DNA from: Pirellulaceae bacterium
Lineage (GTDB): Bacteria; Planctomycetota; Planctomycetia; Pirellulales; Pirellulaceae
DNA: 64,000 nucleotides
Reading direction: 5' to 3'
Assembly: GCA_026004795.1 (NCBI GenBank)
Contig: BPJV01000002.1
Span: forward strand, 709,256-773,255
In this document: positions 25,315 through 34,331 of the stretch, piece after piece
How positions within the stretch are numbered: the stretch's first letter is position 1
Layout: every line of letters begins with the position of its first letter
Position numbers and translations under genes: made by a program
The notes under the pieces: generated by a model
Database searches by the model: none
Seen by the model: the letters and a program-made list of their open reading frames with translations, nothing else
Told to the model about the DNA's origin: nothing

Positions 25315-25485
25315 CCCCTCCCGGCTCGGGAATCGTTGGTGAAGCATCGCTCGGTGGTGGTTTCAGTGCCGGCTCGCTTGGATCGTGTGGTGGTAATTTC
25401 CGAGCCGACCTCCCCCGTGAGGCTTCTGCGATTCATAGCAGGGAACACCCGTGTTGGTATTCGCCTCACGGGGGAGGTGGGGAAG
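25315..25485. repeat. Module B, copy 1
   Basis: Begins CCCCTCCCGGCTCGGG, continues with a TTGGTGAAGCATCGCT segment and TCGCTTGGATCGTGTGGTGG, then a perfect 16-bp inverted repeat ACCTCCCCCGTGAGGC (25408-25423) / GCCTCACGGGGGAGGT (25463-25478) around a variable 39-bp loop. Confidence 0.7.
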
Positions 25486-25538
25486 GGTGGGAAGCTGGTG
25501 GTGGCAGTGCCTGAATCAACGCACGAGGTAAGTCCTCT

Positions 25539-25693
25539 GGTTCCCAGACTCTGCCTGGGAACCCAATGCGGCTGGCAGGCTCCGCCTGCACATCGGGTGG
25601 CAAAGCCACGCATGCGCGGCTTTGCGAGATCGAAAGGGCGATTGCGAGGCAGAGCCTCTGGTGCAGGGCGTTCCCAGGCAGAGCCTGGGAACG
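25539..25693. repeat. Cluster of short hairpins (TTCCCAG...CTGGGAA type)
   Basis: GGTTCCCAG/CTGGGAACC (25539-25563), GCAGGC-TCC-GCCTGC, GCAAAGCC/GGCTTTGC, GAGGCAGAGCCTC, and an 11-bp perfect stem CGTTCCCAGGC-AGA-GCCTGGGAACG (25669-25693). The first and last are the same type of palindrome. They are followed by an imprecise ACGAGG(G/C)AA tandem up to 25727. Confidence 0.6.
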
Positions 25694-25768
25694 AGGGAAA
25701 CGAGGGAACGAGGCAAACGAGGCAATAAACTTGTGCAACGGAAGTCCTCGACACAGCTCCCAAACTCC

Positions 25769-25925
25769 CCACCCCTCCCGTCGTGGTGACATTGAAGCTT
25801 GTGGGTGAACTTGCGTAAATCGGGCATTTCGAGGGACGGGAGGGGTCGGCGCAGCCGGGGGAGGGCTCTTCGGCAAGGCTTTTGGGCGAAACTGCGTCGC
25901 GTGCCCCCTCCCGGCTCGGGGACCG
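25769..25925. repeat. Module A, copy 1
   Basis: CCACCCCTCCCGTC...GACGGGAGGGGTCGGC arms followed by a conserved block GGAGGGCTCTTCGGCAAGG, TTTTGGGCGAAACTGCGTCG and CGTGCCCCCTCCCGGCTCGG. The same block recurs at 26257-26320. Confidence 0.65.
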
Positions 25926-25940
25926 CTGCGTCATGTGGCC

Positions 25941-26157
25941 CCCTCCCGGCTCGGGCATAGTTGGTGAGGCATCGCTTGGTGGTGGTTTCTGCATCTGCTC
26001 GCTTGGATCCTGTGGTGGTTAATTCCGAGCCGACCTCCCCCGTGAGGCGGGAACGTGGGTTGGAGGAAATGGCTGTGTTGGTGTTCGCCTCACGGGGGAG
26101 GTGGGGAAGAAGTCGACAGCTGTGAGACGCCATAGCATAAGGCAACGCACGACGTGA
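25941..26157. repeat. Module B, copy 2
   Basis: Same order as copy 1 with the 16-bp inverted repeat at 26033-26048 and 26087-26102. It carries an additional conserved tail (CAGCTGTGAGACGCCATAGC and ATAAGGCAACGCACGA) that is shared with copy 3 but absent from copy 1. Confidence 0.7.
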
Positions 26158-26172
26158 GCATTCCAAGTCTTC

Positions 26173-26320
26173 TCACCCCTCCCGTTGGAAAAACCACGAC
26201 TTGCCAAGCTACTCAATAACCAGACTTTTCCAACGGGAAGGGTCGGCGTAGCCGGCGGAGGGCTCTTCGGCAAGGATTTTGGGCGAAACTGCGTCGCGTG
26301 CCCCCTCCCGGCTCGGGGAC
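26173..26320. repeat. Module A, copy 2
   Basis: The arms here are CACCCCTCCCGTTGGAAAA and TTTTCCAACGGGAAGGGTCG around a 38-bp loop, followed by the same GGAGGGCTCTTCGGCAAGG block as copy 1. The stem sequence differs from copy 1 but pairing is kept. Confidence 0.65.
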
Positions 26321-26552
26321 CAAAGGGATGGTAGCTGCAAAGCTTTGGCCAGCGACCAGGTAGATGGTCCGATGAACTTGCTGCTTCCGAGCCGACCTCC
26401 CCCGTGAGCTTGCTGCTTCCGAGCCGACCTCCCCCGTGAGGCGGGAAGGTTGGGTGGAGGAAATGGCTGTGTTGGTGTTCGCCTCACGGGGGAGGTAGGG
26501 AAGAAGGCGACAGCTGTGAGACGCCATAGCATAAGGCAACGCACGAGGTGAG
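26301..26552. repeat. Module B, copy 3, with internal 32-bp duplication
   Basis: The inverted repeat is at 26427-26442 and 26481-26496. The left arm has been duplicated: bases 26377-26408 are repeated exactly at 26409-26440 (unit starts CTTGCTGCTTCCGAGCC). The tail matches copy 2 nearly base for base. Confidence 0.7.
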
Positions 26553-26650
26553 GGAGGGCAAAATGGTCATCGTTGGCTGAAAGCCAATTACAAACGTTGG
26601 CAAGGTGCACAGTCACCTTGTTGATCGGCATCAATCATGATCCGCATCAA

Positions 26651-26737
26651 TCAACTGAGCAAACTCAACAATGAGCGACCTCAACTGAGCGAACCTCAAC
26701 TGAGCGACCTCAACTGAGCGACCTCAACTGAGAAAAC
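26651..26737. repeat. 14-bp tandem repeat, six units
   Basis: Six copies of TCAACTGAGCGACC with 14- to 16-bp spacing; the last three full units (26696-26737) are almost identical. It ends 93 bp from the stop of the converging minus-strand operon. Confidence 0.75.
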
Positions 26738-26830
26738 AGCACTCCGTTTTTCCCCATCGCTCCCGTCGGCAGGAAGTGAATATCGTCGATCGTCCGAGAA
26801 GTCGTGAAGGAGGCTATTGCCGGCGTTGGG

Positions 26831-29095
26831 CTATTGCGGACGTTGGTAGGCGGCTTCGAAGAGCTGGAGTTCCTGCGCGGCAGTGGCGGCCGCTTCCTCC
26901 GCGCCGGCCAGCTCGGCTTGCAGTTTTTCCACGGCGGAGGTCTTCATTTGCAGGGCCTCCCGCGCACGCTGTTGTTCCATGGTCAACTGTTCGAGGCGTT
27001 TCTGCAGCTCGGCCAACTGAGCCTGCAGCTCAGTAAGCTGCTGGTCGAGCTGCGCCACGGTTTCCTGCTGAGCGGCCGTTTCCTGTTGCACGGTTTGGTG
27101 TTGCTTGCTCAACTCGGCCAGCCGGGCGGCGGCCGCGGCGGCGGTGTTCCGCAGTTGCTCGGCATAGGCATCCAGGGCTGCCTTATCGGCCTGTGCTTTG
27201 TCGAGCTCCTGTTTTGCCGCCTCGTATTGCGACTGTAGGGCATCACGTTCCTTGGCGGCTGCGGCGGCCGCTTGGGCAAGCTTTTCGTGTTGCGCGCGGT
27301 CGGCGGCTAGCTGTTGATCGAGCATGGCGCGCTGCTGCTCCAGTTGCTGTGTTTGCTGTTCGACCTTGGTCAGTTGTTCTGCGGCCGCTGCACGGGCCTG
27401 TTTGGCGGCGGCGAGCCGCGCTTCCAGTTCCTTGATCTCGGTGTCCAGCGATTCGACTTTCGATTTCAACGCCGATCGTTCGGCCACGGCTTGTTCTTGC
27501 TGTTTGACCAACGCCGCGATGTCGGCTTCCTTCTTCTGGATGGCCGCCATCTGCTGCTGCGCCGCCTGCTCGGCTTGAGTAGCACGCTCGGCGGCCGTCT
27601 TCAATTGTGCCTCGATCTGAGCGAGCTGGCTTTGAGCCTGCTGTAGCCGAGTCTCGATCGAGGGAGGATTGGCGGCGACCGGATGCGGAGTCTGAGGATC
27701 ATCGGTCGGCCACACGCGCACGTTGCCATTCCAATCACCGCCGGCGATGAGTTTCCCTTCGTTCCCTAAGGCGACTTCCAGCACGGTTTCGGTCAGTCCC
27801 GTAAACTCCTTCTGCAAGTTCCCGTTGCCATCCCACAGCTTCACCTTGGCGTCCCCGCCGGCGGTGGCGATGGTACCGTTGGTGGCGTAAGCGATGGCAT
27901 GGACACCGCCGCCATGGGCGTTCCACGACTTGATCTGTTTCGATTCGAACATGTCCCACAGGCGTACCGTGCCATCGAGGCTACTGCTGGCGAGAACGTT
28001 GGAATCGGGACGGAAGTCGAGCGACCGAATTTCGCCTTGATGGCCGCGCAAGTCGGCGTAAAGCGTCCCCGTGTCGGCCTCCCATACCAACAGGCCGTTG
28101 CTCCGATCACCCGACGCGAGCAGGATGCCATCGGGACTGTACCGCAGGGTGTACACCCAATCGGTATGCTTTTTCAGTTCCAATTCCAATTCGCCGGTCA
28201 AGGTATTGAACACGCGGACGATTCGCTGCGGTCCGGCCAGGGCGATGCGCTGCTTGTCCGGAGTGATATCGGCGGCCAGCACCGTGTCCAGTTCGTCCCC
28301 GACCTTGGCGATCCGCTTGCCCGATTCGATATCCACCAGCACGGCGCAACCGCTATGCCCATGCCGACCGCCGCCGATCAGCAGTTGTTTTCCATCGCGG
28401 GTAAACCGCAAGCATTGGGGCTCGCCTTCGGGGAAGGGAAGGACGCCTAGAAGTTCACCGCTGTCGCCGTGATAGAGCAAGACCTGCTGCTGGCCGCCGA
28501 CGGCGACAAGTGGAGCCCACGGGCTGATCGCCAACGCGGCGATGGCAGCACTGCGCGGCGTTTCCAGGACCGGTTCCCGCAACAGTTGTTTGGGCATCGG
28601 CGGCGGACCCTCGGGGCGTCCCATCGTCACACCGCCCAGCATCGAAGCGGCCGCGGCGTTGCGTCGTTTGATCTTGCTGCCCGCGTTCTCCGGCATCCCC
28701 TGCTCGATCCACGTACGGACCAATGCGATCTTCTCTTTGCTGATCGCATCCTCGTCGGGAGGCATGAAGGGGCGTTCGGCGTGCGTGATCAGCTTGAACA
28801 ACCGCGAGCCGTCCGGATCTCCCTCGGCGAGCACTTGCCCGGAGGAGCCTCCGGCCAGGGCACCGGCGTAGGTGTCCAGGGCCAGGTCGCTCTCTTTATC
28901 GCTTTCGCTGTGGCACACCGTGCAATGTTCGCGGAAAATCGGTTTGATATGCTCATCAAACGTAATCTTCTTCTCTTCGGCCGGAGGAGTTTTTTCCTGT
29001 CCGTGCACAGGCCGTTGCGCAAGCACACTGCAAACACAACACAGCAGCATCGCACAACGCACGATGACCCTTGCGGTCAGGCGATTTTCTCTCAT
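26831..29095 (-). CDS. Cytochrome c - WD40 - coiled-coil protein
   Basis: A 754-residue exported protein. The signal peptide (residues 8-30) is followed by a planctomycete-type cytochrome domain with CTVCH (Cys58, Cys61, His62) and 'ERPFMPPDEDAISKEKIALV'. Residues about 170-470 are WD40 repeats, e.g. 'LRGHQGEIRSLDFRPDSNVL' and 'GTVRLWDMFESKQIKSW'. The last 270 residues are a long coiled coil rich in Gln, Ala and Glu. It is the final gene of the four-gene minus-strand operon, 67 bp after the DUF1549/DUF1553 gene. Such proteins are typical of planctomycete cytochrome operons; a scaffold role for the partner cytochrome is a guess. Start at 29095 gives the signal peptide; an upstream ATG at 29128 is possible. 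Confidence 0.87.
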   Translation of the reverse strand: MRENRLTARVIVRCAMLLCCVCSVLAQRPVHGQEKTPPAEEKKITFDEHIKPIFREHCTVCHSESDKESDLALDTYAGALAGGSSGQVLAEGDPDGSRLFKLITHAERPFMPPDEDAISKEKIALVRTWIEQGMPENAGSKIKRRNAAAASMLGGVTMGRPEGPPPMPKQLLREPVLETPRSAAIAALAISPWAPLVAVGGQQQVLLYHGDSGELLGVLPFPEGEPQCLRFTRDGKQLLIGGGRHGHSGCAVLVDIESGKRIAKVGDELDTVLAADITPDKQRIALAGPQRIVRVFNTLTGELELELKKHTDWVYTLRYSPDGILLASGDRSNGLLVWEADTGTLYADLRGHQGEIRSLDFRPDSNVLASSSLDGTVRLWDMFESKQIKSWNAHGGGVHAIAYATNGTIATAGGDAKVKLWDGNGNLQKEFTGLTETVLEVALGNEGKLIAGGDWNGNVRVWPTDDPQTPHPVAANPPSIETRLQQAQSQLAQIEAQLKTAAERATQAEQAAQQQMAAIQKKEADIAALVKQQEQAVAERSALKSKVESLDTEIKELEARLAAAKQARAAAAEQLTKVEQQTQQLEQQRAMLDQQLAADRAQHEKLAQAAAAAAKERDALQSQYEAAKQELDKAQADKAALDAYAEQLRNTAAAAAARLAELSKQHQTVQQETAAQQETVAQLDQQLTELQAQLAELQKRLEQLTMEQQRAREALQMKTSAVEKLQAELAGAEEAAATAAQELQLFEAAYQRPQ

Positions 29096-29162
29096 CGGTG
29101 GACACTCTCCCGCTCGTTGAATTCCCAACTTGATCGCGTTCCATCAAGCTTAGTTGAGAGGA

Positions 29163-31604
29163 TCAATGGTTGAACATGAACTCGCGACTGTTGAGCACGG
29201 CCCAGAAGGCGTCTTCCAAGCCGACGCGCGGATCGCCGGCTTCGGCGACCATCTTCACCAACACGTCACTCTCCCGCTTGGTGGGATGTCGCGTCAAGCA
29301 GCGGACATAGATCCGGTCGATGATCTCCTCGACCGACAGGCCCTGATCGAGCCAGGTGGCAACCAATTTCCCTTGGCTGATTTTTCCTTGGGTCGTGTTG
29401 CCATTGATGAGGTGCAGGGCCTGAGACAGCGACGGATCGGTGCTCGCCTCGCATTCGCAAACCGTGTCGCGCGGCGAACGGCCAAAGGTAGTGAGGAAGT
29501 AGTTGCTGGTACCGCCGTCGGCAATCTGCACCGCCCGCGCCCCCAACGGCAAACCGCGGAATTTGTCCTTGGTGTTGGTCGCTTGCGAGATGCAATCGAG
29601 CAGCATTTCCGCGGGGATGCGCCGCACTTGGGCGTACGCGTAATTGCGGGTGTCGAAAGCGTTCTGGTCGTTAGGCAACGTGCTGCGCTGGTAGGTTTCC
29701 GAATTGCAGATGTCGCGGACCAATTGCTTCATGTCGAACTGGTATTCGGTCAACCGGCGTCCCAGCTCTTGAAAAAGTGCCGGATTGCTGGGCGGATTGC
29801 TGACGCGAATATCATCGACCGGATCGACAATACCCACGCCCATGAAGTGCTTCCAGACCCGATTGGCAATGCTGGTGGCAAAGTAGGGATTGTCCGGGCT
29901 GGTGATCCATTCGGCCAACACCTCACGGCGATCGCGTCCCTTGATTTCGGGGCGTGGACCGCCAAGAAACGTGGGGGGAACCGGTTTGCCGGTCACCGGA
30001 TGGTTTACCTCGCCGCCACCGCGATTGAAGATGATCACCTCGCGGTAGTCTTCCCCCGTCTTGCGACCGATTTGCGAGAAGAAGGAAGCGAAGCCATAGT
30101 AATCGTCCATCGTCCAGCGGTCGAAGGGGTGGTTGTGGCACTGCGCGCATTGGGTGCGGATGCCCATGAAGACCTGCGCGACGTTTTCGGCTGTCTTCAA
30201 GGTGTCGCGTTCGACCTGATAGAAGTTGGTTGCCGGTTGCTCGAACACCCCGCCACTGGAAGCCAACAGCTCGCGCACGATTTGGTCGATGGGCGTGTTG
30301 TTGGCGATCTTGTTGGTCAACCAGCTCGAGTAGAGAAACGCGGCTTTGTAACTGACCTGATTATTGCTTTTTACCTTCAACAACTGAGCCCACTTCATCG
30401 CCCAAATCTCGCTGAACTCCTTCCGTTCCAGGAGGCGATCGATCCACTTGGCGCGTTTATCCGGCGAGGTATCAGCCATGAACTCGGCATACTCTTCTTC
30501 GGTCGGCAGAAGACCGACGATATCGATCGTCACCCGTCGCAGGAACTCCTCGTCGGTGCACAGCGGGCTGGGCGGTATCCGCAACCGCTTCAGTTTCTCG
30601 GCGACCAGTTGATCGATGTAGTTGCCCGTCACTTCTGGGGCGGAGTATTGCAAGCCCGCCGGTAGGGCCAGCACTTGGGTGCCGACCGTGTGCGTGTCGA
30701 AGCGAGCCATGACGAAGGCTTCTCCACGTACTCCTGCGGTCACCGCGCCTAAGTCGGTCACTGCGGCCGTGCGCTCGTTGTTGGTAGTGAAGGCCGCCAA
30801 GTTGGTCACGTCGCGAGTGGTACCGTCACTGTAGTGCGCGACGGCGACCAGGCGTTGCGCGGCCCCGTCCCCTTCCAGGACGACTTGAGGTGGAAACAGC
30901 TCGACCTTGGTGCACTTGGGCGGTTCGGTGGCGTCCAGAGGGGCACCGTTGCGCAACCACGCCAGCAGCGTTTCCGCATAGACGCTCCCCGGCTCCATCC
31001 GTTTGCCTCCCGAGTGGGGGACCGCTCCGATGGCCTTCAGATAGACCAAGCTCTGATCGGGAACCGCCAGGTTGATGCGGCGAAAACCAATCTCACGTGT
31101 AATGCGGTGATAATCGCCCACCGGGTCGAAACCGAACAGCGAAAGGCGGAAACCGTCTTTGCCCCGCGCCGCACCATGGCATGACCCGGTGTTGCACCCT
31201 GCCCTGGTGAGCACGGGCATAATGTCCAAATGGAAGCTCACCTCCTTCGGTTGCTGGGCATTTTCCACGACGACTTCGGTGGTGGCGCTCAGGCCATTCC
31301 ACTGAGCGACCAACTTTCCTTGGCCGTCGGCAACGGGGAGCAATCGATACTCCTTCAATTCACCGATCGCGGGATTATCCAGTTCCCACGTGGCATTTTC
31401 CGTCACATCGACGGTGACACCATCTTCACGTTCGGCCACGGCGATCATGTTTTGGTAATCGGCGGCGCCGGTCAGCTTCACCTGTGGCGGATAAACCTTC
31501 AGCGACTTCCACTGCGGTGCCGACTCCGCCGCAGAGGTGCCTGCGACCAGCCGCATGGCCATCCATAGGCTTAACCCGCAAATCAGTGCCGTTCGCTTAT
31601 CCAT
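29163..31604 (-). CDS. PSD1-type cytochrome with DUF1549 and DUF1553 domains
   Basis: An 813-residue exported protein. After the signal peptide come Ig-like (BIG2) segments ('LKVYPPQVKLTGAADYQNMI', and a second at about 240-320) surrounding a cytochrome motif CNTGSCH (Cys137, Cys142, His143). DUF1549 follows ('LCTDEEFLRRVTIDIVGLLP') with a second haem-like motif CAQCHNHPFDRW, then DUF1553 ('ATSIANRVWKHFMGVGIVDP', 'YQRSTLPNDQNAFD') to the end. This family is highly expanded in Planctomycetes and nearly always sits beside a DUF1501 gene, as here. Its biochemical role is not established. GAGG is 9 bp before the ATG. Confidence 0.93.
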   Translation of the reverse strand: MDKRTALICGLSLWMAMRLVAGTSAAESAPQWKSLKVYPPQVKLTGAADYQNMIAVAEREDGVTVDVTENATWELDNPAIGELKEYRLLPVADGQGKLVAQWNGLSATTEVVVENAQQPKEVSFHLDIMPVLTRAGCNTGSCHGAARGKDGFRLSLFGFDPVGDYHRITREIGFRRINLAVPDQSLVYLKAIGAVPHSGGKRMEPGSVYAETLLAWLRNGAPLDATEPPKCTKVELFPPQVVLEGDGAAQRLVAVAHYSDGTTRDVTNLAAFTTNNERTAAVTDLGAVTAGVRGEAFVMARFDTHTVGTQVLALPAGLQYSAPEVTGNYIDQLVAEKLKRLRIPPSPLCTDEEFLRRVTIDIVGLLPTEEEYAEFMADTSPDKRAKWIDRLLERKEFSEIWAMKWAQLLKVKSNNQVSYKAAFLYSSWLTNKIANNTPIDQIVRELLASSGGVFEQPATNFYQVERDTLKTAENVAQVFMGIRTQCAQCHNHPFDRWTMDDYYGFASFFSQIGRKTGEDYREVIIFNRGGGEVNHPVTGKPVPPTFLGGPRPEIKGRDRREVLAEWITSPDNPYFATSIANRVWKHFMGVGIVDPVDDIRVSNPPSNPALFQELGRRLTEYQFDMKQLVRDICNSETYQRSTLPNDQNAFDTRNYAYAQVRRIPAEMLLDCISQATNTKDKFRGLPLGARAVQIADGGTSNYFLTTFGRSPRDTVCECEASTDPSLSQALHLINGNTTQGKISQGKLVATWLDQGLSVEEIIDRIYVRCLTRHPTKRESDVLVKMVAEAGDPRVGLEDAFWAVLNSREFMFNH

Positions 31605-31836
31605 GGTTACTTACCTCTGTCGTCCTTAGGAACAAAAACAAAAATGTCCGCTGCCCCCCGAATTCCTCCCGGTGATGGTCAGGAAGGGATCCAGGAAAGG
31701 CTGGGGAAAGTCGGTGGGAATTCCTTGTTGGTGTGCGTTCAGGCACGCCCATCGATCGCGCGGGGCCGCGCCGTCCGGTTCCGATCGCGAGGGGCGGACG
31801 ACGGGGACGCCAGCCGCGGTCGGCCGGTGCCATCGC

Positions 31837-34266
31837 CTAATCATCTTGTAGCAGCCCCTTGGCCTTGCGCAGTTGCTCGAGGCGACTGAGCGGTTTGGCG
31901 GCGGGGGCTGCCGGTGCAGGTTTTTTCTCCTCGGCAGGCGGCGATGCCTGGGGTTGGGGAGGCGGTGGTACCAACTGCAGTTCGCCGGTCCCGGTCGTCT
32001 GCACGATGTCGCCGCCGGGGCGCGAAATGGTGGCACGGACGTACAGCGTCTTGAACTGACCGGTGCGCGCGTCGGCCGCAACCGAGATGGGGAAGGAAAG
32101 CTGTTCCATGCCCTCGGACCATTCGATTTTGGAATTATCGCAGGTGACTCCTGCGGGCAAGCCGACGATCTCAAACGTTACCTTTCCCTCCGGAGGACGT
32201 TTGACCTCTAGCCCCACGGGAATGACGCCCGACTGTCCCGTCTGCACGACCGACTTGTTGAATTGGAAGCCGAAGAACGAATCGACCACTTCCAAGTTGA
32301 TGAAATTCGAGGCCACCCACACGTTCGCATTTCGCGACTTCGCCCGCGCCAGCACCGTGACGGGGAAGGTGCCGAGGGCCGCTCGCGAATTGGCCGTCAC
32401 CGGAATCTGGGCTTCGTTCTGTCCCGGTTCGATGCGAACCGATCCACTGGCCGAGAGACCGCTCGGGTTGTATAGCGCCCGCAAGTAGATCCGCTCGTTG
32501 TATCCCTCATCGCGGACCACGCGGACGACGTAATGCGTACTGCCATCGCGGACGACGGGAACCTGCGGTTGCACCAACTCGATCTGGAACGGCAGTTTCT
32601 CCGTTACCGCCACTGCCAAGCGGTTGGCGTCGTGCCCCCACATGTCACGATTGTTCTGCCCACGTACCAACATTGTTCGCTGGTTGAGCTCGCCTCGCAC
32701 CCCTGGCCCATCGGGCAGCGTTTCGGCGATCAAGGGCACCAAGGCGGCATCGGGGGGAGCATCGGCGGCCGCGCGGATCATCAAAGGAATGTAGCTTTGA
32801 TTGGCCGCAATCGTGGGAGTCAGCAGCTCCAAGCCAGCGGGCATGCCCTCCAGACGGAGCGCCAAATCGCCGCCGAAGTTGGCCCGCTGAGCTCGCAACA
32901 GCACTGCCATCTGAGCTCCTTGAGGCACCTCGACCGTTTGCGAGATGTACCGCTGCAATTCATCGATGGTCAACGTCAAGGAACGTTGAGGCGGCGCCAC
33001 CTCGATCCGATAACCGTGGATCGGGCTGCCTTCGAACAACTGGTCGCGAATGGCGATCAAGTACTCACCGTCCTCGGGAAACTTGAACGATTGCTGGCTG
33101 TCTGGTCCCCCGCTGTCGTCGTTGGCTGCCAACCGACCGCCGGTCGCCTTGTGGATTTCCAACCAACTATCGACCGGGGATCGTAAGACGCGGCGGCCAT
33201 AGACATTGCACACCAAGGTTTGGTCCTTGCGGGCACGAATTTTGAACCAATCGACATCGCCCGGTTCCTCCAACACACCATTGAAGGCGACCGGTGTGTC
33301 ATGGACGGGCAGGGATTGGCGATCGTCGTCCGGTTCGCTATGGACCACGTTGGTCATGTCGACGACGCGCAGGCGGTTGGGAGACGGAGCGACCTTGCCA
33401 TCGCGGACGGCCAAATAATCGAACTCTCCCGGAGTTTCCGGAAGCTGGATCGATTCCTGCCACGTCTCGCCGGAGGCGTCGACCAGGGTAGCCTGGATCG
33501 TCTCTCCCGGCCGTCCCCCACTGGGGACGATCATCAGCGGGCGCGGAAAATCGCCGACATGCAATCGGTACTGACAACGGTCATTGCCGCCGAAGGCGCT
33601 TTCCCGCACCTCGATGTAGTAGGTGCCGGCTTTCTCCGCCACGTAGGAGCACACGCAGTCTTGCTGCAACAGCGGTGCGTCATCGCTGCTGGCCAGCTCG
33701 AAGCGTTGGTCGTCCAGGATCGCCACGAAGGGGTCGAAGAACTCGGTACCTAAACGGAGCCCCTCCAGCTCGACAGTCAGTTTCTGGCCTGCGGACAGCT
33801 CGACCGCGTAATAGTCCACATCCTCGGTGGTGACGACTCCATTGATCGTTGAATTGAGCGCAATTTTCTGCGGTTGTTCGAAATCGCTATTCGGCTCTTG
33901 TTCCTCGATTTGAGGCAGCGCCGTGACGCCGAAGTATCGCAGATTCGATATGCCGGTGCGCGTCGCCAGACGGACTGCGTGGAGACCGGGCACGCAGTCT
34001 TCCGCCACCCGCACTTTGACGCGCAGCCGATTGGCATTTTCCGCCTTGATCTCCAGCACCTCGACACCAGGGTCATAAAACAGCAATTCCGTGGCGTCGT
34101 CCAAGCGCGCTCCGCTAATCACCCACTCGGCCTCCGTACCTCGCTGCAGCCCCGGCGGGTCGAACCGAGTGATCGCTGGATCGTCCCCCAGCGCCCATCC
34201 TGTCGCGAGCACTACCACCATCGCTGCCGAATACCGCAGGCTCGTAGTCCATGACATCCGCTTCAT
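31837..34266 (-). CDS. Exported protein with pre-peptidase C-terminal (PPC) domains
   Basis: An 809-residue secreted protein. After a signal peptide ending near 'VLATGWALG', an IPT-like segment is followed by two PPC-type beta domains: 'EQEPNSDFEQPQKIALNSTI' leading to 'VDYYAVELSAGQKLTVEL', and a second 'GDVDWFKIRARKDQTLVCNV' leading to 'EDGEYLIAIRDQLFEGS'. Two or three further beta-sandwich repeats follow and the C-terminus is a Pro/Ala-rich linker with a short basic helix (LSRLEQLRKAKGLLQ). PPC domains act in cell-surface attachment or secretion. It lies between the DUF1501 and DUF1549/DUF1553 genes. Start at 34266 has GGGAG 11 bp upstream; ATG 34257 is an alternative. Confidence 0.85.
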   Translation of the reverse strand: MKRMSWTTSLRYSAAMVVVLATGWALGDDPAITRFDPPGLQRGTEAEWVISGARLDDATELLFYDPGVEVLEIKAENANRLRVKVRVAEDCVPGLHAVRLATRTGISNLRYFGVTALPQIEEQEPNSDFEQPQKIALNSTINGVVTTEDVDYYAVELSAGQKLTVELEGLRLGTEFFDPFVAILDDQRFELASSDDAPLLQQDCVCSYVAEKAGTYYIEVRESAFGGNDRCQYRLHVGDFPRPLMIVPSGGRPGETIQATLVDASGETWQESIQLPETPGEFDYLAVRDGKVAPSPNRLRVVDMTNVVHSEPDDDRQSLPVHDTPVAFNGVLEEPGDVDWFKIRARKDQTLVCNVYGRRVLRSPVDSWLEIHKATGGRLAANDDSGGPDSQQSFKFPEDGEYLIAIRDQLFEGSPIHGYRIEVAPPQRSLTLTIDELQRYISQTVEVPQGAQMAVLLRAQRANFGGDLALRLEGMPAGLELLTPTIAANQSYIPLMIRAAADAPPDAALVPLIAETLPDGPGVRGELNQRTMLVRGQNNRDMWGHDANRLAVAVTEKLPFQIELVQPQVPVVRDGSTHYVVRVVRDEGYNERIYLRALYNPSGLSASGSVRIEPGQNEAQIPVTANSRAALGTFPVTVLARAKSRNANVWVASNFINLEVVDSFFGFQFNKSVVQTGQSGVIPVGLEVKRPPEGKVTFEIVGLPAGVTCDNSKIEWSEGMEQLSFPISVAADARTGQFKTLYVRATISRPGGDIVQTTGTGELQLVPPPPQPQASPPAEEKKPAPAAPAAKPLSRLEQLRKAKGLLQDD

Positions 34267-34331
34267 CGCTGTACGACTCCCTCGGAGTTGGAGGATTGCA
34301 ACACGACGCCGATCCGACCGTGGCACCGTGA

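Larger units (their letters stand above)
25116..26830. other. 1.7-kb gene-free repeat mosaic
   Basis: No credible gene was found on either strand; the longer open frames follow the repeats. The region is assembled from at least four kinds of repeat: the GGGAGGGTCGCGAG module also seen at 14 kb (25171-25240), two copies of module A, three copies of module B, a cluster of hairpins (25539-25693) and a 14-bp tandem (26651-26737). Confidence 0.7.

Noticed and set aside
25161..26634. Several 80-277-codon frames in the repeat mosaic
   Set aside because: Their translations repeat with the DNA modules (Arg/Pro/Ser-rich) and have no family character.
29154..30665. 503-codon plus-strand frame
   Set aside because: It is antisense to the well-supported DUF1549/DUF1553 gene and its translation is His/Arg/Val-rich without motifs.
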